A stretch of 64,000 nucleotides of DNA from CBFHSF01 sp965661055. GTDB lineage: Bacteria > Bacteroidota > Bacteroidia > Flavobacteriales > Schleiferiaceae. This document shows, one piece after another, positions 17,999 through 26,701 of this stretch; the first letter of the stretch is position 1; every line of letters starts with the position of its first letter. The translations under genes and the position numbers were made by a program. The notes under the pieces are model-generated. The model was not told the DNA's origin, made no database searches, and worked only from the letters and a program-made list of their open reading frames with translations. The DNA lies in contig CBFICS010000009.1 of assembly GCA_965661055.1 (NCBI GenBank), positions 1 to 64,000 of the forward strand. Direction: 5' to 3'.

Positions 17999-18853
17999 CT
18001 AAATGTAAGAGAATAAATAGAGGCTGAAAAATAGAAATATAGTTGTTGACTCAATGGCAACACTATAATATATATCTGATGTAATCTTTTTGCTTCCGTA
18101 CAATAGAAATAATGTTAAAAGTGTACTCAACAATTCTGCAAAAACCATTTTCATGGGATGATTCATTATTACGGCAAAAGAAACCGCTAAAAGCGCCCCA
18201 AGAGAGACCAAAACCATGGAGAAACGCCAAGCGTTTTTCTTTCCCCAGACCATGGGCAAGGTCCACATTTGCTTTGAGTCAATATTATAGTCCCTAATAT
18301 CAAAAGCAATAGTAATTCCTACCACCAACAAAAATCTACCTACTAAATATAATACCCCTTCCCAATGCCAAGCATCCAAAAAGGGAAGTAAGCCACAAAT
18401 AATCATCCAAACCCATCCGATGGCAACCAATTTAATCCCGGGGCTTTCTCTAAGGGGTTTCAAAGTAATATTCATCCCGCGAAAGCGTAAACCTAAAGGG
18501 TAGCTAAGGGCAATACCCCCAGACAGAATAGCCAACAACCACTTTTCATGGTCAAATGAAAGGTAGGCAAAAAGCAAACTTAAGGCAGCTGACATCAGTG
18601 TTGAAATCCAAATCCATCTTCTGTGTTTTATATGCCAAATGGTGATGGGCGATTTTTGAAAATCTTCTGATTCCCCTTCAAAGAATCGGGCAAAATTGTA
18701 CACAAAAATGGTTGAGCAAAAAACAAAGGCTAAATAGTAGAGATCAAAAAATCTCAAGTAAAGATAGGTTGAAGCGGCTAAAGAGGTGGCCGATAGCGCA
18801 ACAATAACATTACTATATGCTAGTGATTTCAGTATGTTGTTTATAGCTTTCAA
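17999..18853 (-). CDS. UbiA-like polytopic membrane protein
   Basis: A 284-aa protein with about seven or eight hydrophobic segments. The fold resembles UbiA prenyltransferases, with YNFARFFEGE at the first Asp-rich loop and FDIRDYNID at the second. The first motif lacks the usual aspartates (NxxxDxxxD), so activity as a prenyltransferase is uncertain. The start is TTG (18851-18853); no ATG fits. As first gene of the operon with kynU and kmo it could act on a kynurenine-derived product or be incidental (inference). Confidence 0.7.
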   Translation of the reverse strand: MKAINNILKSLAYSNVIVALSATSLAASTYLYLRFFDLYYLAFVFCSTIFVYNFARFFEGESEDFQKSPITIWHIKHRRWIWISTLMSAALSLLFAYLSFDHEKWLLAILSGGIALSYPLGLRFRGMNITLKPLRESPGIKLVAIGWVWMIICGLLPFLDAWHWEGVLYLVGRFLLVVGITIAFDIRDYNIDSKQMWTLPMVWGKKNAWRFSMVLVSLGALLAVSFAVIMNHPMKMVFAELLSTLLTLFLLYGSKKITSDIYYSVAIESTTIFLFFSLYLFSYI

Positions 18854-18938
18854 AATACCTTTTACAAAGAAAGCACAAAGTTGTCATATTAAATAAAACT
18901 TATCGCAAAACCAACGCGTTAATTTTAAGGATTTACTT

Positions 18939-18946
18939 TACCTTTG
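18939..18946 (+). promoter_or_regulatory. Candidate gcvP -7 box
   Basis: TACCTTTG matches TAnnTTTG exactly, 25 nt before the gcvP ATG. The same TACCTTTG octamer also appears upstream of porX, the HD hydrolase gene and the 863-aa lipoprotein gene. I see no glycine riboswitch in the 118-nt region. Confidence 0.6.
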
Positions 18947-18971
18947 CAGCCATTATTTTAAGCAATAGCAC

Positions 18972-21839
18972 ATGGATATTAATTCTTTTGCTCACAGGCA
19001 TATAGGTCCTAAGTTTGAGGACGTTGATTCAATGCTAAACACAATAGGTGTAAGCTCTTTAGAACAACTTATTTCCGAGACTGTTCCTTCTGACATTAGG
19101 TTAGATGGATTAATGAATATTGACGAACCCATGACAGAACATGAGTTCATGGTTCATATTCAAGAGCAGGCTAGGAAGAATAAAGTATACAGAACCTACA
19201 TTGGATTAGGTTATCACAACACCATTTTACCAGGGGTTATTCAAAGAAACATTTTAGAAAACCCAGGTTGGTATACCGCGTACACTCCTTACCAAGCAGA
19301 GATCGCTCAAGGTAGACTAGAAGCTCTTTTAAACTTCCAGACTATGGTTACCGAGCTTACGGGGATGGAATTGGCCAATGCTTCTCTTCTTGATGAAGCT
19401 ACTGCAGCGGCAGAAGCGATGGTAATGCTTTACAATGCTAGATCAAGAGAGCAGGCAAAATCAGGATCTAATAAATTCTTTGTTTCCAAAGACTGTCTCC
19501 CTCAAAATATTGACCTTTTGAAAACAAGGTCAGTCCCAATGGACATTGAATTAGTTATTGGTGACCACAGACACTTTGCGTTTTCTGATGACTTTTTCGG
19601 TTGTTTACTACAATATCCTACGGTTAACGGTAAAGTACCTGATTACTCAGAGTGGGTAGCTAAAGCAAAAGCCAATCAAATGGGCGTTGCGGTTGCTGCT
19701 GACATAATGAGCTTAGTACTTTTAACCCCTCCAGGAGAATGGGGTGCAGACGTAGTAGTGGGTACTACCCAAAGATTTGGAATTCCGTTAGGATACGGAG
19801 GTCCACACGCTGGCTTCTTTGCTACTAAAGAAGAATTCAAGAGGTTACTTCCTGGTCGAATTATCGGAAAGACTATTGACAAAGATGGTAGCGAAGCGCT
19901 AAGAATGGCACTTCAAACAAGAGAGCAGCACATTAAAAGAGACCGCGCTACATCAAACATTTGTACGGCTCAGGTTTTGCTTGCGGTAATGGCGGGTATG
20001 TATGCCGTTTATCACGGTGAAGATGGGCTTAAACAAATTGCTTCAAAAATTCATCGCTCAGCAAGAACTTTAGAAAGAGAACTCACAAAAATTGGTTACG
20101 AGCAATTAAACCAAGATTACTTTGATACTCTTTTATTAGATCTTGCAGATGTTGATTATATGCGAGTAAGGACACTTTCTGACGAAAAGGGAATTAACTT
20201 TAGACATATTAACAACAACCTTTTAGGAATTAGTATTAATGAAACAACTAACCTAAAAGCGATTAATGATATCATTGAAGTTCTTGCCGAAGCTAAGGGT
20301 GTAGAGCCAACAGTAGTTGACAGTCTCATAGAAAAGGATTCCATTCCTTCTTTTGCTTCAAGAGCAACTCCTTTCTTACAACATGATGTATTCAACAAGT
20401 ATCATTCAGAAACTGAAATGATGAGATACATTAAAAGTTTAGAAAGAAAAGATTTATCATTAAACCACAGTATGATTCCATTGGGTTCATGCACCATGAA
20501 GTTAAATGCTGCCGTTGAAATGATTCCTCTTACTTGGCCATCATTTGCCAACATTCATCCATTTGTACCTAAAAATCAAGCAAGAGGATATCAATACATC
20601 ATTCAAGAACTTGAAAATGACCTTGCCGTTATTACCGGATTTGATGCAGTTTCACTTCAGCCAAACTCTGGAGCTCAAGGAGAATTTGCTGGTTTGATGG
20701 TTATTAGAGCGTTTCACCAAAGTCGTGGTGAAGGCCATAGAAACATTGCCTTAATCCCTTCTTCTGCCCATGGGACCAATCCTGCATCAGCGGTTATGGC
20801 CGGTATGAAAGTTGTAGTTGTTAAGTGTGATGACCAAGGAAACATTGATGTAGAAGACTTAAAAGCTATGGCAGAAAAGCACAGCGACAATTTAGCCGCA
20901 TTAATGATAACTTACCCTTCAACACATGGTGTTTTTGAAGCGTCTGTAAAAGAAGTTACTGCCATTGTACATAAGCACGGCGGACAAGTTTACATGGACG
21001 GTGCAAACATGAACGCGCAGGTTGGTTTGACCAGTCCTGGTCTAATTGGCGCTGATGTGTGTCACTTAAACCTTCACAAAACATTTGCCATTCCTCACGG
21101 AGGTGGAGGTCCAGGAATGGGACCTATTTGTGTAAAAGAACACCTTAGACCCTTTTTACCAGGTAACGCTGTAATTTCTACAGGAGGTAGCCAAGCTATT
21201 TCTGGCATTTCAGCTGCACCTTACGGATCTGGACTAATTTTAATTATTTCCTACGCATACATAAAAATGTTAGGAGCGTTAGGACTTAAAAACTCCACTG
21301 AATTTGCCATCTTAAACGCCAATTACATGAAAGCAAGACTAGAACCTCACTTTCCGGTCTTATATAGCGGAGAAAATGGCAGATGTGCTCATGAAATGAT
21401 TTTAGATTGCCGTCCGTTTAAAAAAGCCGGAGGAATTGAAGTTACCGATATTGCAAAGAGACTTATGGATTATGGGTACCATGCTCCAACGGTAAGTTTC
21501 CCAGTTGCCGGCACCTTGATGGTAGAACCAACAGAAAGTGAAGACAAAATAGAGCTTGACAGATTCTGTGATGCAATGATTGCTATTAAGGGAGAAATTG
21601 ACAAAGTGATTACGGGTGAGTTTAATGAGATTGAAAACCCATTGAAAAACGCACCGCACACTTTACAAATGATAACTGCCAACGAATGGAATCAAGCATA
21701 TTCTAGAGAAACCGCAGCTTTCCCTCTTTCTTACTTACTGCAGAATAAATTCTGGCCATCAGTAAGAAGGGTTGATGACGCCTACGGAGATAGAAACTTA
21801 ATATGTACTTGTGAACCTATAGAAACATACGCAGAATAA
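18972..21839 (+). CDS. gcvP: Glycine dehydrogenase (decarboxylating), P-protein
   Basis: The P-protein of the glycine cleavage system decarboxylates glycine and passes the aminomethyl group to the lipoyl H-protein. The 955-aa protein is the fused alpha-plus-beta form: N-terminal half beginning FAHRHIGP, C-terminal half with the PLP lysine K703 in HLNLHKTFAIPHGGGGPG. SLNHSMIPLGSCTMKLN marks the start of the second half. The length is standard. Other system proteins (T, H, L) are not in the window. A -7 box lies upstream and a hairpin terminator downstream. Confidence 0.97.
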   Translation: MDINSFAHRHIGPKFEDVDSMLNTIGVSSLEQLISETVPSDIRLDGLMNIDEPMTEHEFMVHIQEQARKNKVYRTYIGLGYHNTILPGVIQRNILENPGWYTAYTPYQAEIAQGRLEALLNFQTMVTELTGMELANASLLDEATAAAEAMVMLYNARSREQAKSGSNKFFVSKDCLPQNIDLLKTRSVPMDIELVIGDHRHFAFSDDFFGCLLQYPTVNGKVPDYSEWVAKAKANQMGVAVAADIMSLVLLTPPGEWGADVVVGTTQRFGIPLGYGGPHAGFFATKEEFKRLLPGRIIGKTIDKDGSEALRMALQTREQHIKRDRATSNICTAQVLLAVMAGMYAVYHGEDGLKQIASKIHRSARTLERELTKIGYEQLNQDYFDTLLLDLADVDYMRVRTLSDEKGINFRHINNNLLGISINETTNLKAINDIIEVLAEAKGVEPTVVDSLIEKDSIPSFASRATPFLQHDVFNKYHSETEMMRYIKSLERKDLSLNHSMIPLGSCTMKLNAAVEMIPLTWPSFANIHPFVPKNQARGYQYIIQELENDLAVITGFDAVSLQPNSGAQGEFAGLMVIRAFHQSRGEGHRNIALIPSSAHGTNPASAVMAGMKVVVVKCDDQGNIDVEDLKAMAEKHSDNLAALMITYPSTHGVFEASVKEVTAIVHKHGGQVYMDGANMNAQVGLTSPGLIGADVCHLNLHKTFAIPHGGGGPGMGPICVKEHLRPFLPGNAVISTGGSQAISGISAAPYGSGLILIISYAYIKMLGALGLKNSTEFAILNANYMKARLEPHFPVLYSGENGRCAHEMILDCRPFKKAGGIEVTDIAKRLMDYGYHAPTVSFPVAGTLMVEPTESEDKIELDRFCDAMIAIKGEIDKVITGEFNEIENPLKNAPHTLQMITANEWNQAYSRETAAFPLSYLLQNKFWPSVRRVDDAYGDRNLICTCEPIETYAE

Positions 21840-21866
21840 AAAAAAACGAGTTTTTCTCAACCTTTT

Positions 21867-21912
21867 AATCTCCGCATACGTTACTAATATGTAAGATGCG
21901 GAGATTTTTTAT
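21867..21912 (+). terminator. Terminator of gcvP
   Basis: AATCTCCGCAT (21867-21877) pairs perfectly with ATGCGGAGATT (21896-21906), with extra TTAC/GTAA pairing inside the loop, followed by a T run. Confidence 0.85.
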
Positions 21913-21973
21913 TGTAATAAATGCAATTTTGTATTTGTTTGAATAAAAATTTTCCTCTTCTTTGTATAAAGAT

Positions 21974-21981
21974 TAAATTTG
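21974..21981 (+). promoter_or_regulatory. Candidate -7 box of the T9SS cargo gene
   Basis: TAAATTTG matches TAnnTTTG exactly, 26 nt upstream of the ATG. No well-spaced TTG is seen. Confidence 0.45.
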
Positions 21982-22006
21982 TTACGAATTAAAATCCGCG
22001 TAAATC

Positions 22007-23965
22007 ATGAAAAAAATTACCAATCTGGTTCTGTTTACTCTTGCTAGTGGAGCAATGATGGCTCAAAGCCTACCTAAACTGGAGCCTACTCCAATGAAAG
22101 GTGATCACGGCGTTAGTAGACATGTGAACCAAACAACTGCTTCTAAGCAAGCAGGTACAACTTACTGGTCAGAAGACTTTGGCTCTGGAATTCCTGCGGG
22201 ATGGACAAACCAAGTTCTAGACGCAACTGGAAACGTTAACACAGCCGCAGGAGCGGAATGGGAATACAGAGGCCCATCTACAACTCCTGACGTATCTGAA
22301 GGTTCAAGAGGTGGTTACGCTTCTGCTGGAGATCCTATTGTTTCTACCACAGCTGCTAACGGTTTCGTTATATTCGATTCAGATTTCCTAGATACCGATG
22401 GTACTGCCGGTGCATTTGGTACAGGTGTTGCTCCAACTCCTCACACAGGAGTTTTGACAACTGATACTATTGACTTAACGGCAGCTGCAGGAAATCAAAT
22501 TGAATTATTGTTCACTTCTTATGCTCGTAAATTTACAGCTGACTTTGAAATCACTTTCTCTGCTGATGGTGGTTTAACCTGGACAGATACTGTAAATGTT
22601 TACGAAAATTTAGGGGTAAACTCTTCAACTGCAAATGATAGCCGTGTCCGCTACAAGCTTCCAGCTTCTTTAGCTGGGTCGCAGTACGCAATGATTCGTT
22701 TCCTTATGGGAGGATCTGATGCCTTCTATTTTTGGATGATGGACGACCTGTCTATTGAAGACCTTCCTAGCCACATTGTTAACTGGACAGTTTATAACGG
22801 TGCTCCAGCTCACGATTGGATTTCTAACGGAGACGGAGGTGAGCCAAAGTATGGAATCACTACCTTAAAACAAGTACGTCCAGTTGGATTTGACTCTAAC
22901 GTGCATAACTACGGAGCGGCGGCTCAAACTAACTGTAAGTTAGAAGTTGAAGTATGGAATGGAACAACCTTACTTACCACTCTTTCTTCAAACACTGTGG
23001 CTACTTTGGCGACTGGTGATACATTAACTTACAACGACTTAGTTACCTCAACTGATTTCACTGCATCAGCAGAAGGAACTCATACCATCGTATATAAGTT
23101 TTCTTCTGACTCTATCAACGGAGTAAATTACCCATATGTAACTGATACATTTACATACTATGTAACTGATTCATTAATGTCTCAAGACTTTAATGTATTC
23201 TCTAACTCTATCGGTACAGATATGAGTGGAATTCAAGCGGTAGCTTCTAAATTCCAATTAGAAAATGATGAGCGTCTATTCTCTGTAGACCTTAGATTAT
23301 CTACTGTTTCTCAAGCAGGTGGTTTCATAGAAATCGAAGTATATGACACAGCTGGATTTGATTATTCTGCTGCTACACCAGGAACTAACTTAGCGTATGG
23401 TTCTTACACCTTAACTTCAGGTGATCCTGGAACTACAATTAATATTCCTGTCGCTGATGCAAACAACGGTATTCCTTACTTAACAACTGGAGCTTATTTC
23501 ATCGTAGTTAGAATGTCAAATGCTAACGGAGAAGTTCGTATCGCTAACGATGCTACTTTCCCACAAACAGGTGACAACTCACTAATGTACATTGGTGGAG
23601 CACAATGGTACTCTGGATTTAACAACTCAACTACATTAGAATCTCCACACATCCGTGCGATTTTCTGTCCTGCAGCTTCTGCAGCAATGTGTATGCAAGT
23701 TGGAATCGAGGAAGAAACTGCTTTAACTGGCGTTTCTGCTTACCCTAACCCTACTAACGGTTTTGTAAATGTTAGCTTTGCTGAGCAAGGTTCTTACGAC
23801 ATGAGCATCATCAACATGGTAGGTCAAACAGTTATCTCTAACTCAGTTAAAGCAACTGCTGGATCTGTAGAAAGAGTAGACCTTACTTCTTTAACTCCAG
23901 GTGTTTACTTCTTAAACATCAAGTCAGGAGAAAAAGTAGGTACTTACAAACTGACTGTACAATAA
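22007..23965 (+). CDS. Secreted T9SS cargo protein with choice-of-anchor-J-like domain
   Basis: A 652-aa exported protein with a signal peptide (MKKITNLVLFTLASGAMMAQS). About residues 50-250 resemble a choice-of-anchor J / MAM-like module: YWSEDFGSGIPAGWTN at the start and IEDLP near the end. The last 80 residues are a type A T9SS sorting domain: SAYPNPTNGFVNVSF, SIINMVGQTVI, LTPGVYFLNIKSG and the final KLTVQ. It is therefore exported to the surface or medium through T9SS. No catalytic domain is visible, so a structural or adhesive role is plausible. The PorX regulator of T9SS is in the same window. Confidence 0.9.
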   Translation: MKKITNLVLFTLASGAMMAQSLPKLEPTPMKGDHGVSRHVNQTTASKQAGTTYWSEDFGSGIPAGWTNQVLDATGNVNTAAGAEWEYRGPSTTPDVSEGSRGGYASAGDPIVSTTAANGFVIFDSDFLDTDGTAGAFGTGVAPTPHTGVLTTDTIDLTAAAGNQIELLFTSYARKFTADFEITFSADGGLTWTDTVNVYENLGVNSSTANDSRVRYKLPASLAGSQYAMIRFLMGGSDAFYFWMMDDLSIEDLPSHIVNWTVYNGAPAHDWISNGDGGEPKYGITTLKQVRPVGFDSNVHNYGAAAQTNCKLEVEVWNGTTLLTTLSSNTVATLATGDTLTYNDLVTSTDFTASAEGTHTIVYKFSSDSINGVNYPYVTDTFTYYVTDSLMSQDFNVFSNSIGTDMSGIQAVASKFQLENDERLFSVDLRLSTVSQAGGFIEIEVYDTAGFDYSAATPGTNLAYGSYTLTSGDPGTTINIPVADANNGIPYLTTGAYFIVVRMSNANGEVRIANDATFPQTGDNSLMYIGGAQWYSGFNNSTTLESPHIRAIFCPAASAAMCMQVGIEEETALTGVSAYPNPTNGFVNVSFAEQGSYDMSIINMVGQTVISNSVKATAGSVERVDLTSLTPGVYFLNIKSGEKVGTYKLTVQ

Positions 23966-23979
23966 GATTTAAATCTTAT
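23962..23979. repeat. 18-bp perfect palindrome over the stop codon of the T9SS cargo gene
   Basis: ATAAGATTTAAATCTTAT reads the same on both strands and contains the stop codon TAA. It lies 11 nt before a separate strong terminator hairpin, so it may protect the mRNA 3' end or be a protein site. The role is unknown. Confidence 0.6.
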
Positions 23980-23990
23980 GAATCATATAA

Positions 23991-24026
23991 AGTCCCCTCT
24001 CCAAATGGAGAGGGGACTTTTTTTTT
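23991..24026 (+). terminator. Strong terminator of the T9SS cargo gene
   Basis: AGTCCCCTCTCC (23991-24002) and GGAGAGGGGACT (24007-24018) form a perfect 12-bp stem with a 4-nt AAAT loop, followed by eight T. Confidence 0.95.
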
Positions 24027-24050
24027 ACAACCACCCAACCTTTATAAAAA

Positions 24051-24175
24051 CAATAGCGTGAATAGAGTAAGGGGAATAAATTCCCATATTTAACAGACAC
24101 TTTTTCGTAAAACTCGCTATAAGCAATACTCTATTCAACTCAAAAAAAGTCCTCGCATTTGCGGGGCTTTTTTAT
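24051..24175 (+). ncRNA. Possible structured small RNA with its own terminator
   Basis: This stretch lies between the cargo-gene terminator and the next gene. TGAATAGAGTA (24059-24069) is perfectly complementary to TACTCTATTCA (24127-24137). Directly before the first arm, ATAGCG (24053-24058) is complementary to CGCTAT (24115-24120), which would be a pseudoknot with the main stem or an alternative pairing. A terminator-like hairpin with a T tail follows at once. There is no credible coding frame. No known RNA family is recognised, and expression is unproven. Confidence 0.35.
24141..24175 (+). terminator. Second terminator-like hairpin in the gap
   Basis: CCTCGC (24151-24156) pairs with GCGGGG (24161-24166) with one T-G wobble and a 4-nt loop, followed by a T run (24168-24173). 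A second terminator 140 nt after the first implies transcription starting in between. Confidence 0.75.
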
Positions 24176-24196
24176 TTTAGTCTGTGGATAATGTTA

Positions 24197-24204
24197 TAAT
24201 TTTG
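24197..24204 (+). promoter_or_regulatory. Candidate -7 box of the GT2-rsmG operon
   Basis: TAATTTTG matches TAnnTTTG exactly and lies 19 nt before the glycosyltransferase ATG, after the terminator. Confidence 0.5.
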
Positions 24205-24223
24205 ACCAACCATTTTAACATCA

Positions 24224-25330
24224 ATGTCCACAAACCTTTACCTATACATTTGGCTAGGCGCTCTCGCCACTCAAATCATTTACTTCTTACTTTTTATCAA
24301 GGCATTGCTTAAAAAGGATAATGAAAAACAGGCACCTACTAGTCCCGTTTCTGTAATTATTTGTGGTCGAAATGAAAGCGAAAATTTTAAAAAGTTTTTG
24401 CCACTAATACTTGAACAAGAATATCCCAACTTTGAAGTAATTGCGGTAAACGATCAGAGTTTTGACAATACCGATGAAGTATTAGAAGAGTTAGCAAATC
24501 AATATTCTCATTTAAAAATTGTAACGGTACCCGAAACAGACCAATTCTGGAACGGAAAAAAGTACGCATTAACCCTTGGCATTAAAGCCGCAAAAAACCA
24601 TCATCTACTTTTTACCGATGCAGATTGTAAACCATCATCCAATAAGTGGATTGCAACCCTAGCCAATGAGTTTAATCAATCTGAAATAGTTCTAGGCTAT
24701 GGCGGTTACCAAAGAAAAAATACACTTACCAATACACTAATCCAATGGGAAACTCTCCAGACGGCCATTCATTATTTCTCTGCGGCTGCTTGGAAATATC
24801 CTTACATGGGGGTTGGTAGAAACTTAGGGTATACTAGTGATCTGTTTTATAAACACAAGGGTTTTGTGAAACACATGCACATTCCTTCCGGGGATGATGA
24901 CCTTTTTATTCAAGATGCTGCTACAAAAAGAAATACATCATTCTCATTATCGGCAGATTCACAAACTCTAAGCGAACCTAAAGAAACCCTGTCAGAGTGG
25001 TTCCACCAAAAAAGACGCCACCTTTCTACCTCTAGATTTTATAAAAAGGGACATAAGTTTCTACTTGGATTCTTTTTTGCAACCCTACTCCTTACCTACT
25101 TCGGATGGATTCCAGGCTTGTTCATTGAAGGATATTTTAATCTAATAATTCTGGCCCTTGTAGGCACTCGTTTTTTATTGGCAGGAGTTGTATATGCCTT
25201 TTACAATCATAAATTATCAAAGACAAAAGCCATCTGGGGTTTTCCTATCTTTGAATTTTCAATTTTGCTCGCTTCAATCACTCAGCAATTTTTTAATTTG
25301 ATTTACGGCAAACCCAAAAAATGGAAATAA
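24224..25330 (+). CDS. Membrane-bound family 2 glycosyltransferase
   Basis: A 368-aa protein with one N-terminal membrane helix, a GT2 (GT-A) domain and two C-terminal helices. Visible motifs are VSVIICGRNESENF, VNDQSFDNTDEV, the metal-binding FTDADCK, the base loop SGDDDLF and QKRRHLS, which replaces the QxxRW of processive enzymes. It probably adds a sugar to a lipid or surface glycan; the substrate is unknown. It overlaps rsmG by 10 nt. Confidence 0.85.
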   Translation: MSTNLYLYIWLGALATQIIYFLLFIKALLKKDNEKQAPTSPVSVIICGRNESENFKKFLPLILEQEYPNFEVIAVNDQSFDNTDEVLEELANQYSHLKIVTVPETDQFWNGKKYALTLGIKAAKNHHLLFTDADCKPSSNKWIATLANEFNQSEIVLGYGGYQRKNTLTNTLIQWETLQTAIHYFSAAAWKYPYMGVGRNLGYTSDLFYKHKGFVKHMHIPSGDDDLFIQDAATKRNTSFSLSADSQTLSEPKETLSEWFHQKRRHLSTSRFYKKGHKFLLGFFFATLLLTYFGWIPGLFIEGYFNLIILALVGTRFLLAGVVYAFYNHKLSKTKAIWGFPIFEFSILLASITQQFFNLIYGKPKKWK

Positions 25331-25950
25331 TCAAAAAATACTTCCCGGATTTAACCCAATTGCAAACAAAGCAATTTGAGCAATTAGAAGAGCTTTACAC
25401 TCTGTGGAATAGCCAAATCAATGTAATCTCTAGAAAAGACATTGAAGAGCTGTATACAAGGCACGTACTGCACTCTTTAGGAATTGGCAAGGTTATGCAG
25501 TTTAATCCTGGTGCAAGGATCTTAGATGTTGGTACAGGAGGTGGGTTTCCTGGGGTTCCCCTAGCTATTTTATTCCCAGAAACTGAATTTGTGTTATGCG
25601 ATTCAATTGGTAAAAAAATCAAGGTGGTTAACGAGGTGGCACAGGCGTTAGGTTTAAAAAATCTAAAAGCGATTCACGGAAGGGCAGAATCCATTTCTGG
25701 GAAGTTTGACTTTGTGGTCTCTAGAGCGGTGACTGCCATGCCAAGGTTTGTTGAATGGATTAACAATAAAATTGAAAAAGAAAGTCGTCATAAACTGGAA
25801 AACGGCATTCTATATTTAAAAGGGGGTGATCTTTCAGAAGAACTTAGTTCGTTTGACTTTTATAGAATATACGATCTCACAGATTATTTTTCTGAGGACT
25901 TTTTTGAAACTAAAAGTGTGGTTTATCTCCCTGCAAGGGCAATTATTTGA
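25321..25950 (+). CDS. rsmG: 16S rRNA (guanine-N7)-methyltransferase RsmG
   Basis: Methylates G527 of 16S rRNA using S-adenosylmethionine. The 209-aa protein shows the RsmG SAM motif ILDVGTGGGFPGVPLAI, LCDSIGKKIKVV and the VVSRAVTAM motif. The start overlaps the upstream glycosyltransferase gene. Its 3' end overlaps the convergent mlaF-like gene by 8 nt. Confidence 0.95.
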   Translation: MEIIKKYFPDLTQLQTKQFEQLEELYTLWNSQINVISRKDIEELYTRHVLHSLGIGKVMQFNPGARILDVGTGGGFPGVPLAILFPETEFVLCDSIGKKIKVVNEVAQALGLKNLKAIHGRAESISGKFDFVVSRAVTAMPRFVEWINNKIEKESRHKLENGILYLKGGDLSEELSSFDFYRIYDLTDYFSEDFFETKSVVYLPARAII

Positions 25951-26701
25951 TAAGAGCCTGTCTTACCTTTTTAAATAGGTTTGACTTAAACACGTAGTCA
26001 ATAACATCTTCATTCTGAGAGGTAAGAACCTCATCATTACTACCTTCCCAAACCTTAAAACCTTCTTTCATCAACACCACGTGATCACCTATTTCAAGTA
26101 CGGAGTTCATATCGTGGGTATTGATTATGGTGGTAATGTTATACTCTACAGTGATCTCCCTAATAAGGTTATCAATAACTATACTAGTTTCTGGATCTAA
26201 ACCCGAGTTTGGCTCATCACAAAAAAGGTATTTTGGATTCATTGATATAGCCCTAGCAATGGCGACTCTCTTTTGCATTCCACCAGAAATTTCTGCCGGA
26301 TACAGTTTATTCGCATTGGTCAGGTTAACTCTTTCAAGACAAAAGTCAACTCTTTTTTTTCTCTCTGCCGGCGTAAGGTCAGAAAACATATTGAGCGGAA
26401 ACAAAACATTCTCTTCAACCGTTTGTGAATCAAAAAGGGCACCTCCTTGAAACACCATACCGATTTCTTGCCTCAAAGCCTTTCTTTGCTTTTTATCCAT
26501 TTCATGCAAAGGTCGCCCGTCAAACAGAATAACACCATTATCAACCTCATGTAGACCAAGAATAGATTTTAAGAAAACCGTTTTTCCCGATCCTGATCTA
26601 CCTATAATTAAATTGGCTTTTCCATCTTCAAAAACAACATCAATCCCCTTAAGTACTGATTTATCGCCAAATGCTTTTTGTATTCCCTTAACCTCAATCA
26701 T
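25943..26701 (-). CDS. mlaF: MlaF-type ABC transporter ATPase for phospholipid transport
   Basis: The ATPase of an Mla/MCE-type lipid transporter that maintains outer-membrane asymmetry. The 252-aa protein has Walker A IIGRSGSGKT (K40), signature EISGGMQKR, Walker B YLFCDEPNSGLDPE and the H-loop in INTHDMNS. SGGMQKR is characteristic of MlaF-like ATPases. The ATG overlaps the permease stop as TAATG. No MCE (MlaD) gene is next to it in this window. Confidence 0.9.
   Translation of the reverse strand: MIEVKGIQKAFGDKSVLKGIDVVFEDGKANLIIGRSGSGKTVFLKSILGLHEVDNGVILFDGRPLHEMDKKQRKALRQEIGMVFQGGALFDSQTVEENVLFPLNMFSDLTPAERKKRVDFCLERVNLTNANKLYPAEISGGMQKRVAIARAISMNPKYLFCDEPNSGLDPETSIVIDNLIREITVEYNITTIINTHDMNSVLEIGDHVVLMKEGFKVWEGSNDEVLTSQNEDVIDYVFKSNLFKKVRQALIK

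Noticed and set aside
18854..18971. Glycine riboswitch upstream of gcvP
   Set aside because: The gap is only 118 nt, shared with a divergent gene, and no tandem aptamer-like structure is visible.
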